Shown here piece by piece: positions 1 to 5,641 of a DNA stretch of 6,082 nt. The stretch comes from Clostridiales bacterium (GTDB lineage Bacteria > Bacillota > Clostridia > Lachnospirales > Lachnospiraceae). Where the stretch lies: assembly GCA_018376135.1 (NCBI GenBank), contig JAHABX010000043.1, positions 1-6,082 on the forward strand. The letters are read 5' to 3'. The notes below the pieces were generated by a model. That model ran no database searches. It worked only from the letters and a program-made list of their open reading frames with translations, and was not told where the DNA came from. Each line of letters opens with the position of its first letter. Position 1 is the stretch's first letter. A program made the position numbers and the translations under genes.

Positions 1-1
1 G

Positions 2-20
2 TGATTTACATTGTAAATCA
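2..20. promoter_or_regulatory. Perfect 19-bp palindrome, operator candidate
   Basis: Two 9-bp arms, TGATTTACA (2-10) and TGTAAATCA (12-20), are exact reverse complements around one central T. An A/T-rich perfect dyad of this length is typical of a dimeric repressor operator. It lies about 120 bp beyond the 3' end of the TetR-family gene, so it more likely serves a gene to the left of the window. The core TACA-N1-TGTA resembles CopY/BlaI-type boxes, but those usually have two bases between the half-sites, so I do not assign a regulator. Confidence 0.45.
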
Positions 21-40
21 ACGAATTCCGAATGTTTGCA

Positions 41-74
41 GGATTGCGGGAATTGCGCAGCAATGAAGCAATCC
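41..74. repeat. Nested hairpin in intergenic DNA
   Basis: GGATTGC (41-47) pairs with GCAATCC (68-74). Inside it, ATTGC (52-56) pairs with GCAAT (60-64) around a 3-base loop, leaving a small asymmetric internal loop. The stem motif ATTGC recurs in both parts, so the element looks built from repeated half-units. It may be one part of a dispersed palindromic intergenic repeat that also includes the hairpin at 89-110. No coding potential is evident here. Confidence 0.4.
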
Positions 75-88
75 GTGGTATCGTGTCA

Positions 89-110
89 GGGTCAAAATAC
101 CTTTTGACCC
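89..110 (-). terminator. Strong hairpin downstream of the TetR-family gene; terminator or repeat
   Basis: GGGTCAAAA (89-97) and TTTTGACCC (102-110) form a perfect 9-bp stem with a 4-base loop. It begins 25 bases past the regulator's stop codon, where a terminator is expected. No T-tract follows the stem on the minus strand, so intrinsic termination would be weak. The symmetric shape and the neighbouring hairpin at 41-74 also fit a dispersed palindromic repeat. The terminator role is inferred from position and structure only. Confidence 0.45.
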
Positions 111-135
111 CAACATCATTATATTGATCTTCGTG

Positions 136-699
136 CTATTCTTCGTTGTTTAATTTTTCATTTAAAGCTTTTGTACTCCGTCGAATAAGATACAGTAGTT
201 TATCTACAAATTCATCAGGAAGAATACAATTTTTATCCAGCAGCCATCTCTCAAATGTGCAAACAGCCGCATCGGTAAAGAAATTAAGCTCAAAGTCATC
301 TACACTGTCACCAACCAGATAATAAGAAATTCTGTACCTCAAAATTGGTATAATACATTCCCGAAAGTGATCAGAAAACGAGTTTTGACCTTCGATCTTC
401 AGTGCCTTACGATAGAAATTTCTATTGTCATAAAAGTATTTGCATACATTCCGCAGTTCGCTTATATGCTGCTCCAATTCGCACGAACTTGAGAAAGTCT
501 GAACATACGCGATAATCTCTGTATCAAATATCCAGTTAAGCAGATCATATTTATCCCTAAAATGATAGTAAAAGCTCTTACGACTCATATCACACCGCTC
601 ACAGATATGCGCAATCTGTATTTTGTCAAAGGGAATCTCCTCCATCAATTCTCGTAATGCAGCTGCAAGTGCACGTTTGGTTATATTAGAATCGGCCAT
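136..699 (-). CDS. TetR/AcrR-family transcriptional regulator, DhaS-like
   Basis: This is a 187-residue DNA-binding regulator, close to the usual TetR length of about 190. Residues 6-57 form the TetR_N helix-turn-helix domain. It has the family pattern of a first helix (ITKRALAAALREL), a PFDKI segment, the recognition region around ICERCDMSRKSFYYHF (32-47) and the D-K-Y-D-L-L-N-W exit helix. That combination is typical of the DhaS-like subgroup of Firmicutes. The C-terminal ligand domain (about 75-180) is divergent, as in most TetR proteins, and does not reveal a ligand. The start at 699 is supported by an AAGGAGGG ribosome binding site (708-715) eight bases upstream. The gene is divergent from the calcium-pump gene across 244 bp, so it probably controls that gene, itself, or both. 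It looks more A/T-rich than the pump gene. Family is sure; target and ligand are inference. Confidence 0.92.
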   Translation of the reverse strand: MADSNITKRALAAALRELMEEIPFDKIQIAHICERCDMSRKSFYYHFRDKYDLLNWIFDTEIIAYVQTFSSSCELEQHISELRNVCKYFYDNRNFYRKALKIEGQNSFSDHFRECIIPILRYRISYYLVGDSVDDFELNFFTDAAVCTFERWLLDKNCILPDEFVDKLLYLIRRSTKALNEKLNNEE

Positions 700-753
700 G
701 GTGCTTTCCCTCCTTACTGCTACGCTGCCTACTCCCTTATTTATGTATAAGAG

Positions 754-777
754 TATCAGAGAAATGATATTTTATCA
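754..777. promoter_or_regulatory. Triple half-site TATCA/TGATA/TATCA, putative operator
   Basis: TATCA (754-758), TGATA (765-769) and TATCA (773-777) are three alternating copies of one 5-bp half-site with spacers of 6 and 3 bases, giving two overlapping dyads. The middle copy overlaps the proposed -10 of the regulator gene and the third lies in its -35/-10 spacer. A protein bound here would block that promoter, as in TetR autoregulation. The half-sites are short and A/T-rich, so chance is possible. Confidence 0.35.
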
Positions 778-792
778 AACCCCAAAGTTCAA
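764..792 (-). promoter_or_regulatory. Predicted promoter of the TetR-family gene
   Basis: Read on the minus strand, a -35 TTGAAC (792-787) and a -10 TATCAT (769-764) are separated by exactly 17 bases. They match the housekeeping consensus at 4/6 and 5/6 positions. Transcription would start near 757 and give a leader of about 57 bases before the start codon at 699. An alternative -35, TTGATA (778-773), pairs less well with downstream -10 candidates. Confidence 0.5.
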
Positions 793-795
793 ATA

Positions 796-828
796 CTTTT
801 GGACAAAAAAGACTTAATGTCCCAAAAG
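796..828. repeat. Interrupted inverted repeat in the divergent intergenic region
   Basis: CTTTTGGACA (796-805) faces TGTCCCAAAAG (818-828). Pairing is complete apart from one extra C at 821, with a 12-base loop. The arm motif GGACA/TGTCC occurs again as GGGACA at 895-900, just before the pump promoter's -10. The repeat lies upstream of both proposed transcription starts, so it is probably a DNA-level protein site rather than an RNA hairpin. Its function is unknown. Confidence 0.35.
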
Positions 829-904
829 GTAACAACTTGAGCATCAAGAGGAAAATTAGGACGCAGGCTTTTTTATGCCCCAAGATTTTTTATAGGGACA
901 GTAA

Positions 905-919
905 TATAATATGCGCATA
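905..919 (+). promoter_or_regulatory. Predicted -10 of the calcium-pump promoter with overlapping palindrome
   Basis: TATAAT at 905-910 is a perfect -10 hexamer. The expected -35 position (about 882-887) reads AAGATT, a poor match, so the promoter may need an activator or rely on the T-rich upstream DNA (869-874 and 886-891). A perfect 10-bp palindrome, TATGCGCATA (910-919), starts on the last base of the -10 and covers the expected start near 917. That is a classic repressor-operator position. The leader to the ATG at 944 would be only about 27 bases, too short for a riboswitch. Confidence 0.5.
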
Positions 920-943
920 ATTAAGTGACAGGAGGATTTTAAA

Positions 944-3559
944 ATGACAGCATATAGTGAAGATGCTCTAAAAGTTGTATGCTCTCTTGATTCTGATGTA
1001 ACAGCTGGGCTTACAGACCGCCAGGTACGGGAAAAGCAGGCGCAGCATGGAGAGAACAAGCTGCGGGAGCAGAAAAAGAAAACCTCTCTGCAAAGATTTG
1101 CAGAACAGTTTAAGGATGTAATGATCCTCATTTTGATTGCAGCAGCAATCATTTCCTTTGTGATCGCCTGTATTGAAGGCGAACCGAAGGAATTTTTCGA
1201 GCCGATTCTGATTTTACTGATTGTAATTCTTAACGCTATTATGGGCGTTATGCAGGAGAGCAAGGCCGAGAAAGCACTGGAAGCTCTGAAAGGTTTATCG
1301 GCCCCTCATGCCAGAGTCATCAGAGACGGTGAGGAAAAAGTAATCAATGCATCCGAAGTCGTTCCCGGAGACATTATTCATTTGGAAGCAGGCGATTTTA
1401 TCCCCGCCGATGCACGTCTGATCCACAGCGTCAGTCTGAAAAGTGAAGAATCGGCTCTTACCGGCGAATCCGTTCCTTCTGAAAAGGATGCAGACATGTG
1501 CATTGAGGAAAACGCTCCTCTGGGAGACAGATGCAACATGGTATTCTCCGGATGCAGCATTACCTATGGTACTGCCACAGCCGTGGTCACCGCCACTGGC
1601 ATGAATACCGAAATGGGCAAAATCGCCAATCTTCTGGATAACGAAACAGAAAGTCAGACACCGCTGCAAAAAAAGCTGGCACAGCTTGGCAAATATCTGG
1701 GTATTCTGGCACTGACCGCATGTGCTGTTATTTTTGTAGTCGGCATTGCCAACGGTATTCCCGCCCTGGAAATCTTTATGACTGCTGTTTCTCTGGCAGT
1801 GTCCGCTATACCTGAAGGTCTTCCTGCTATCGTGACCATCGTTTTGTCCATTGGTGTTCAGCGTATGGTCAAAAAAAATGCGATCATCCGTCGACTGCCT
1901 GCTGTGGAAACCCTGGGCGGAGCATCGGTGATTTGCTCTGACAAGACCGGCACTCTGACACAGAACCGCATGACTCTGGTAAAAGCCTATCTGGACGGAG
2001 CCGAAACAACAGAAGATATCTCCACTCAAAACTCTGTCAAAGTCAGGAAACTGCTGACCTTCGGAACGCTGTGCTGTGACGGCAGTGTAGTATTCCACGG
2101 GAAAGAAGAGCAGCACATTGGCGATCCTACGGAAACAGCCATTATCCTTGCTGCTCACCGAAACGGAATGCCCAAGGATGCACTGAATCACGAGTATCCC
2201 CGTTTAGGTGAAATTCCCTTTGACTCCGACCGAAAGCTAATGAGTACCATTAACCGCATCGACGGCAAAAACATTGTAATCGTCAAAGGTGCATTTGATG
2301 TAATGGCCTCCCGTTGTGTGGCCGGCAATTTAGAGAAGGCGGCATTGGTCAACGAAGACATGAGTAAACACGCTCTTCGTGTATTGGCTGTTGGCTGGAA
2401 AGAAATTGAATGTATACCGACTGTCCTCACTTCGGAGGAGCTTGAAAACGGTCTGACCTTTATGGGTCTGGTTGGTATGATTGATCCGCCCCGCCCTGAG
2501 GCAAAGACAGCAGTTGAAACCTGCCGCAAAGCCGGCATCCGCCCTGTTATGATCACCGGCGACCATGTGGTAACCGCCTCCGCCATCGCCAAAGATCTGG
2601 GCATTATGCTTGGCGGTGACCGTGCCGTCACTGGTCCTGAGCTGGATGCCATGACCGATAGTCAGTTGGATGCCTGCGTAGAAAATATCTCCGTCTATGC
2701 CCGTGTATCCCCGGAAAATAAAATCCGGATCGTGAAGGCATGGCAGCGCAAAGGGCAGATAGTATCCATGACCGGAGACGGCGTCAACGATGCCCCTGCA
2801 CTGAAAGCTGCCGATATCGGATGTGCCATGGGCATCACCGGTACTGATGTTGCAAAGGGTGCTGCAGACATGACCCTTACGGATGATAACTTCTCTACTA
2901 TCGTGGATGCTGTCCGGGAAGGCCGGGGTATCTATGCCAATATCAAAAAAGTAGTCGGTTTCCTGCTGGGTACTAACATTGGCGAGGTAGTTACAGTGTT
3001 CACTGCTATGCTGCTGTGGCACAAATCCCCTCTGCTCTCTATGCAGCTTCTGTGGATCAATCTGGTAACCGACAGTCTTCCTGCCATTGCTCTGGGTATG
3101 GAACCGGTAGAAGCGGATATTATGGAACGCAGTCCCAAACCAAGGGAAGAAGGTCTGTTTGCTCATGGCTTCGGTATCCGCATCATCCTGCAGGGCATCA
3201 TGTTCGGCACTCTGGCTCTGATTGCATACTATTGGGGCGAGAGCATGACCGGTCTGGAAGAAGGCGGACAGACCCTGGCATTTATGGTTCTGGCGCTCTC
3301 TCAGATCGTTCAGGCATTCAATATGCGCTCGGAACATTCTTTGTTTAAGATTGGTGTATTTACCAACCATAAGCTGAATTGGGCAGCCCTGATCTCCGTT
3401 ACATTGATACTGCTGGTTCTGTTTACACCACTGTCCACCCTGTTCGGTCTGATCCACCTTTCCGGCAAGCTCTATTTCACCGGTCTGGTACTGGCTCTGA
3501 TTCCTATCCTTGTAATGGAGCTTTCAAAAGCAGTTGGTCTGATCAAACATCAGCATTGA
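944..3559 (+). CDS. Calcium-transporting P-type ATPase, SERCA-like (P2A type)
   Basis: This 871-residue membrane pump probably exports Ca2+ from the cytoplasm using ATP. The start has an AGGAGG site (930-935) eight bases upstream. Domains in order: cation-ATPase N-terminus, M1 (about 58-78), M2 (84-104), actuator domain with TGES (173-176), M3-M4 (about 248-297), phosphorylation motif DKTGTLT (D333), nucleotide-binding motifs FDSDRK (426-431) and KGA (448-450), TGD (538-540), hinge TGDGVND (610-616), then M5-M10. Ion ligands align with SERCA: E291 in PEGLP (E309), N678 and E681 in M5 (N768, E771), and N706, T709 and D710 in M6 (N796, T799, D800). The M8 position of SERCA E908 is Q787, as in plasma-membrane-type pumps. 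Site II is therefore complete and site I nearly so. The gene has its own promoter, a divergent TetR-family neighbour, and a terminator after the stop. Mn2+ as a second substrate cannot be excluded. Confidence 0.94.
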   Translation: MTAYSEDALKVVCSLDSDVTAGLTDRQVREKQAQHGENKLREQKKKTSLQRFAEQFKDVMILILIAAAIISFVIACIEGEPKEFFEPILILLIVILNAIMGVMQESKAEKALEALKGLSAPHARVIRDGEEKVINASEVVPGDIIHLEAGDFIPADARLIHSVSLKSEESALTGESVPSEKDADMCIEENAPLGDRCNMVFSGCSITYGTATAVVTATGMNTEMGKIANLLDNETESQTPLQKKLAQLGKYLGILALTACAVIFVVGIANGIPALEIFMTAVSLAVSAIPEGLPAIVTIVLSIGVQRMVKKNAIIRRLPAVETLGGASVICSDKTGTLTQNRMTLVKAYLDGAETTEDISTQNSVKVRKLLTFGTLCCDGSVVFHGKEEQHIGDPTETAIILAAHRNGMPKDALNHEYPRLGEIPFDSDRKLMSTINRIDGKNIVIVKGAFDVMASRCVAGNLEKAALVNEDMSKHALRVLAVGWKEIECIPTVLTSEELENGLTFMGLVGMIDPPRPEAKTAVETCRKAGIRPVMITGDHVVTASAIAKDLGIMLGGDRAVTGPELDAMTDSQLDACVENISVYARVSPENKIRIVKAWQRKGQIVSMTGDGVNDAPALKAADIGCAMGITGTDVAKGAADMTLTDDNFSTIVDAVREGRGIYANIKKVVGFLLGTNIGEVVTVFTAMLLWHKSPLLSMQLLWINLVTDSLPAIALGMEPVEADIMERSPKPREEGLFAHGFGIRIILQGIMFGTLALIAYYWGESMTGLEEGGQTLAFMVLALSQIVQAFNMRSEHSLFKIGVFTNHKLNWAALISVTLILLVLFTPLSTLFGLIHLSGKLYFTGLVLALIPILVMELSKAVGLIKHQH

Positions 3560-3605
3560 TTTTACTCGAACGGGACTGACAGCCAGAACATTCTTTTAAG
3601 TATAA

Positions 3606-3641
3606 GAAAACCCCGGAAAACCGTATGGTTCCGGGGTTTTC
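3606..3641. terminator. Bidirectional intrinsic terminator between convergent genes
   Basis: GAAAACCCCGGAA (3606-3618) is the exact reverse complement of TTCCGGGGTTTTC (3629-3641). The core CCCCGG/CCGGGG is flanked by A/T tracts on both sides; an inner AACC/GGTT pairing is an alternative for the top of the stem. It lies 46 bases after the pump stop codon and 14 bases after the epimerase stop on the other strand, so it can end transcription from both directions. The U-rich tail is better on the minus strand. The rest of 3560-3655 shows nothing else. Confidence 0.88.
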
Positions 3642-3655
3642 ATCGAAAACAATAT

Positions 3656-4531
3656 TTATCTCTGTCCTTCAAACATGTACCGTTCAAAGAGAACGGAATT
3701 GCGTGCGTCGATATCCAGCTGTTCTTCAGAGACATTAGATTTCATATTGCGCCAGATATGGATATCCTTTCCAATCTGTCCGCCGGGATGAACGAAGGGT
3801 TCCATTACAACCAGTCCATCATACTGAATGTCCCGCAATGCCTCTCCGATTTCACGCCAGGGCATCCTTCCCTGACCGGGGACTCTACGATTACATTCTC
3901 CTGTGTGGAAATGACCAAGTAAACTTCCTGCTGATCGAATTGCCCCCGTTATACTGGTCTCTTCAATGTTCATATGAAAGGTATCCAGCATAACCTTTAC
4001 ATTTTCCTTGTCAACCTCTTTCACAAAGCGGATACCTTCTTCTGCCGTATTCAAGAGATGATTCTCAAACCGATTGAGAACCTCCATTCCTAAATTGATT
4101 TCATAGGGTTTTGCCATATCCGCCAGAATACGGACTCCTTCCACACTGTATTTCCAATCATCCTCTTTATACACCGGCTTAGTAAAGTCAATAGGCCAGT
4201 AAGAATATAAAGCCCCTCCAATAGTATGGATATCCAGCTGTCCCATGACGTCAAAGAGACGTTTGAACCACTCCACTGCATTGGCGCGGACAGCCGGATC
4301 AGCGGAACCCATATTATGGTCATAAGATGGACCATAGCCTGCCGTCAACATAATTCCACTGTCTTTTGCGCATTTACGCAGTTCTGCGACCTGTTCCTCC
4401 GTGTAATCCGGAAGCGGCTTTGCTCCAATTTCCAGAACATCAAAACCAAGCTTTGCCACCTTATCTATGTAACGTGTATAGTCAGCTTCCCATTCTGTTT
4501 CCCAATAAGCATAATAGATTCCGTATTTCAT
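3656..4531 (-). CDS. D-psicose (D-allulose) / D-tagatose 3-epimerase
   Basis: A 291-residue TIM-barrel enzyme of the AP-endonuclease-2-like sugar isomerase family that interconverts ketoses at C-3, typically D-fructose and D-psicose, in the cytoplasm. The metal and catalytic residues are all visible: E150, D183, H209 and E244. The expected substrate contacts Y6, W112, E156, H186 and R215 are also present. Motifs IGGALYSYWP (104-113), LDTFHMNIEE (182-191), HTGECNR (209-215) and MEPF (243-246) are those of clostridial D-psicose 3-epimerases. Counting from the ATG at 4531 puts the four metal ligands at the numbers I recall for the C. cellulolyticum enzyme. That supports this start over the in-frame ATG at 4543, which overlaps the ribosome binding site. 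It is the last gene of a three-gene minus-strand run, 20 bases after the dehydrogenase stop, and is followed by a terminator. The natural substrate could be another ketopentose or ketotetrose. Confidence 0.92.
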   Translation of the reverse strand: MKYGIYYAYWETEWEADYTRYIDKVAKLGFDVLEIGAKPLPDYTEEQVAELRKCAKDSGIMLTAGYGPSYDHNMGSADPAVRANAVEWFKRLFDVMGQLDIHTIGGALYSYWPIDFTKPVYKEDDWKYSVEGVRILADMAKPYEINLGMEVLNRFENHLLNTAEEGIRFVKEVDKENVKVMLDTFHMNIEETSITGAIRSAGSLLGHFHTGECNRRVPGQGRMPWREIGEALRDIQYDGLVVMEPFVHPGGQIGKDIHIWRNMKSNVSEEQLDIDARNSVLFERYMFEGQR

Positions 4532-4536
4532 TCTTC

Positions 4537-4541
4537 CCTCC
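4537..4541 (-). promoter_or_regulatory. Ribosome binding site deciding the epimerase start
   Basis: GGAGG on the minus strand (4541-4537) lies five bases before the ATG at 4531. The upstream in-frame ATG (4543-4541) shares a base with this site and has only a poor purine-rich match ahead of it. Translation should therefore begin at 4531, making the protein 291 rather than 295 residues long. Confidence 0.8.
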
Positions 4542-4551
4542 ATTCTGCTGC

Positions 4552-5625
4552 CTAGAATTTAAGCACAACCTTGAAATCTCCATCTTTTCCGGTAGCTTTG
4601 TCAAATGCTTCTTCCCAGTCATCCAGACTGTAGACAGCAGAGACAACTCCATCTGCCTTCAAATCACCATTGGCAAGGTGCTCGATGACGTATGGGAAAC
4701 AGTAGGGAGATAAGTGTGAGCCCAAAACATCCAGCTCCTTTCCGTCTCCAATAATGCTCCAGTCTACAGTTGTGGGACTTCCAAATACGCTGAACTCCAC
4801 AAAACGTCCCAGCTTCCGCACCATCTGTAAGCCCTGCTCCACACTGGAGGGATGACCGGTAGCCTCGATATAAATATCACATCCATAACCGCCTGTGAGC
4901 TCCTTTACCTTTGCAACCACGTCATCCTTTCCGGGATTCAATACCAGATCTGCTCCAAATTCCTTTGCCTTCTCAAGACGTTCATCCTTCATATCCAGAA
5001 CAATCAGCTTCTCCGGATTCATTCTTCTTGCATATGTAATCATGCCCAGCCCCAAGGTACCTGCACCGGAAATAACTACCACGTCATCGCCTGTAATCTG
5101 CGCTCTGTCCACACAGTGCTTGGAGCAGGCAAACGGTTCAATCAACAGAGCTGTCTCAAGAGGCATTTCATCAGGAACCTTGTGGATCACTGCCGTCTTC
5201 GGATAACGCACATACTCTGCCATGCCACCGTTATTCTCCTTCTGGAATCCAAAGGTTGCGTGAGGTTCACACATCCAGTAGCGACCGGACTTACAGAATT
5301 TACATTCGCCACAAGGCACAATCTGATCCGCCGTAATTCTTTCTCCAACCTCATATTCCTTTACATTCTTGCCTATTTTTACAATACGTCCCAGAAATTC
5401 ATGTCCCGGAATGAAGGGCGGTTTTACCCAGGAAGGATTCTTCTCATCCCCCCAAAAGCGCTCTGCGCCATGCATGCATTTCAAATCTCCCGCACAAATT
5501 CCGCAGGCCTCTGTCTTGATAATAATATCGTCATCTCCGCACTCCGGTACGGGGAAGTCGTTCACCAGCTTATACTCATCCTTGCTGAAAGCAACCAGGG
5601 CTTTCATTGTTTTCGGTAATTCCAT
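4552..5625 (-). CDS. Zinc-dependent medium-chain polyol dehydrogenase, erythritol/L-threitol dehydrogenase-like
   Basis: A 357-residue cytoplasmic NAD-dependent alcohol dehydrogenase of the medium-chain superfamily. The GroES-like half holds the catalytic zinc ligands C44, H75 and E76 (GHE) plus E163, and the four structural-zinc cysteines C105, C108, C111 and C119. The Rossmann half has GAGTLG (187-192), and D211 at the end of the second strand indicates NAD rather than NADP. Segments such as HGAERFWGDE, YIEATGH, TVDWSII and KELDVLGSHLSPYC match my memory of the mycobacterial erythritol/L-threitol dehydrogenase EltD. Oxidation of a polyol to a ketose is thus the likely reaction, though C4 to C6 polyols are all possible. 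The ATG at 5625 has an AAGGAGG site eight bases upstream; the in-frame ATG at 5670 lies inside the previous gene and lacks one. The gene sits 16 bases after the FAD oxidoreductase and 20 bases before the epimerase. Family is sure; exact substrate is inference. Confidence 0.88.
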   Translation of the reverse strand: MELPKTMKALVAFSKDEYKLVNDFPVPECGDDDIIIKTEACGICAGDLKCMHGAERFWGDEKNPSWVKPPFIPGHEFLGRIVKIGKNVKEYEVGERITADQIVPCGECKFCKSGRYWMCEPHATFGFQKENNGGMAEYVRYPKTAVIHKVPDEMPLETALLIEPFACSKHCVDRAQITGDDVVVISGAGTLGLGMITYARRMNPEKLIVLDMKDERLEKAKEFGADLVLNPGKDDVVAKVKELTGGYGCDIYIEATGHPSSVEQGLQMVRKLGRFVEFSVFGSPTTVDWSIIGDGKELDVLGSHLSPYCFPYVIEHLANGDLKADGVVSAVYSLDDWEEAFDKATGKDGDFKVVLKF

Positions 5626-5633
5626 TTTTATAT

Positions 5634-5640
5634 CCTCCTT
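5634..5640 (-). promoter_or_regulatory. Ribosome binding site deciding the dehydrogenase start
   Basis: A full AAGGAGG (5640-5634 on the minus strand) lies eight bases before the ATG at 5625, in the 16-base gap after the FAD oxidoreductase stop codon. It makes 5625 the start and removes 15 unlikely, lysine-rich N-terminal residues that would come from an upstream start at 5670. Confidence 0.85.
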
Positions 5641-5641
5641 T

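Noticed and set aside
623..817. Small plus-strand frame overlapping the start of the regulator gene
   Set aside because: Most of it is antisense to the TetR helix-turn-helix region, and it runs into promoter DNA. No supporting translation signal.
796..828. Inverted repeat as an intrinsic terminator
   Set aside because: It lies upstream of both predicted transcription starts and has no T-tract immediately after the stem on either strand.
841..943. yybP-ykoY-type riboswitch in the pump leader
   Set aside because: Such elements often precede bacterial P-type ATPases, but the conserved GGGGAGUA-type core is absent and the predicted leader is only about 27 bases.
1295..2191. Second long antisense frame (298 codons) within the pump gene
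   Set aside because: Same reasoning: low-complexity polar translation, no recognisable motif, and the opposite strand is unambiguously the pump.
2330..3457. Long open frame (375 codons) on the minus strand, antisense to the calcium pump
   Set aside because: It lies wholly inside the pump gene. Its translation is rich in His, Gln and Cys with no domain pattern, and it has no convincing ribosome binding site. It is a codon-bias shadow.
4532..4543. ATG at 4543 as the epimerase start
   Set aside because: It overlaps the GGAGG site that serves the ATG at 4531, and the later start places the metal ligands at the residue numbers recalled for characterised relatives.
4852..5619. Plus-strand frame of 255 codons opposite the dehydrogenase
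   Set aside because: The dehydrogenase on the other strand has complete zinc and NAD motifs; this frame has none of its own and no ribosome binding site.
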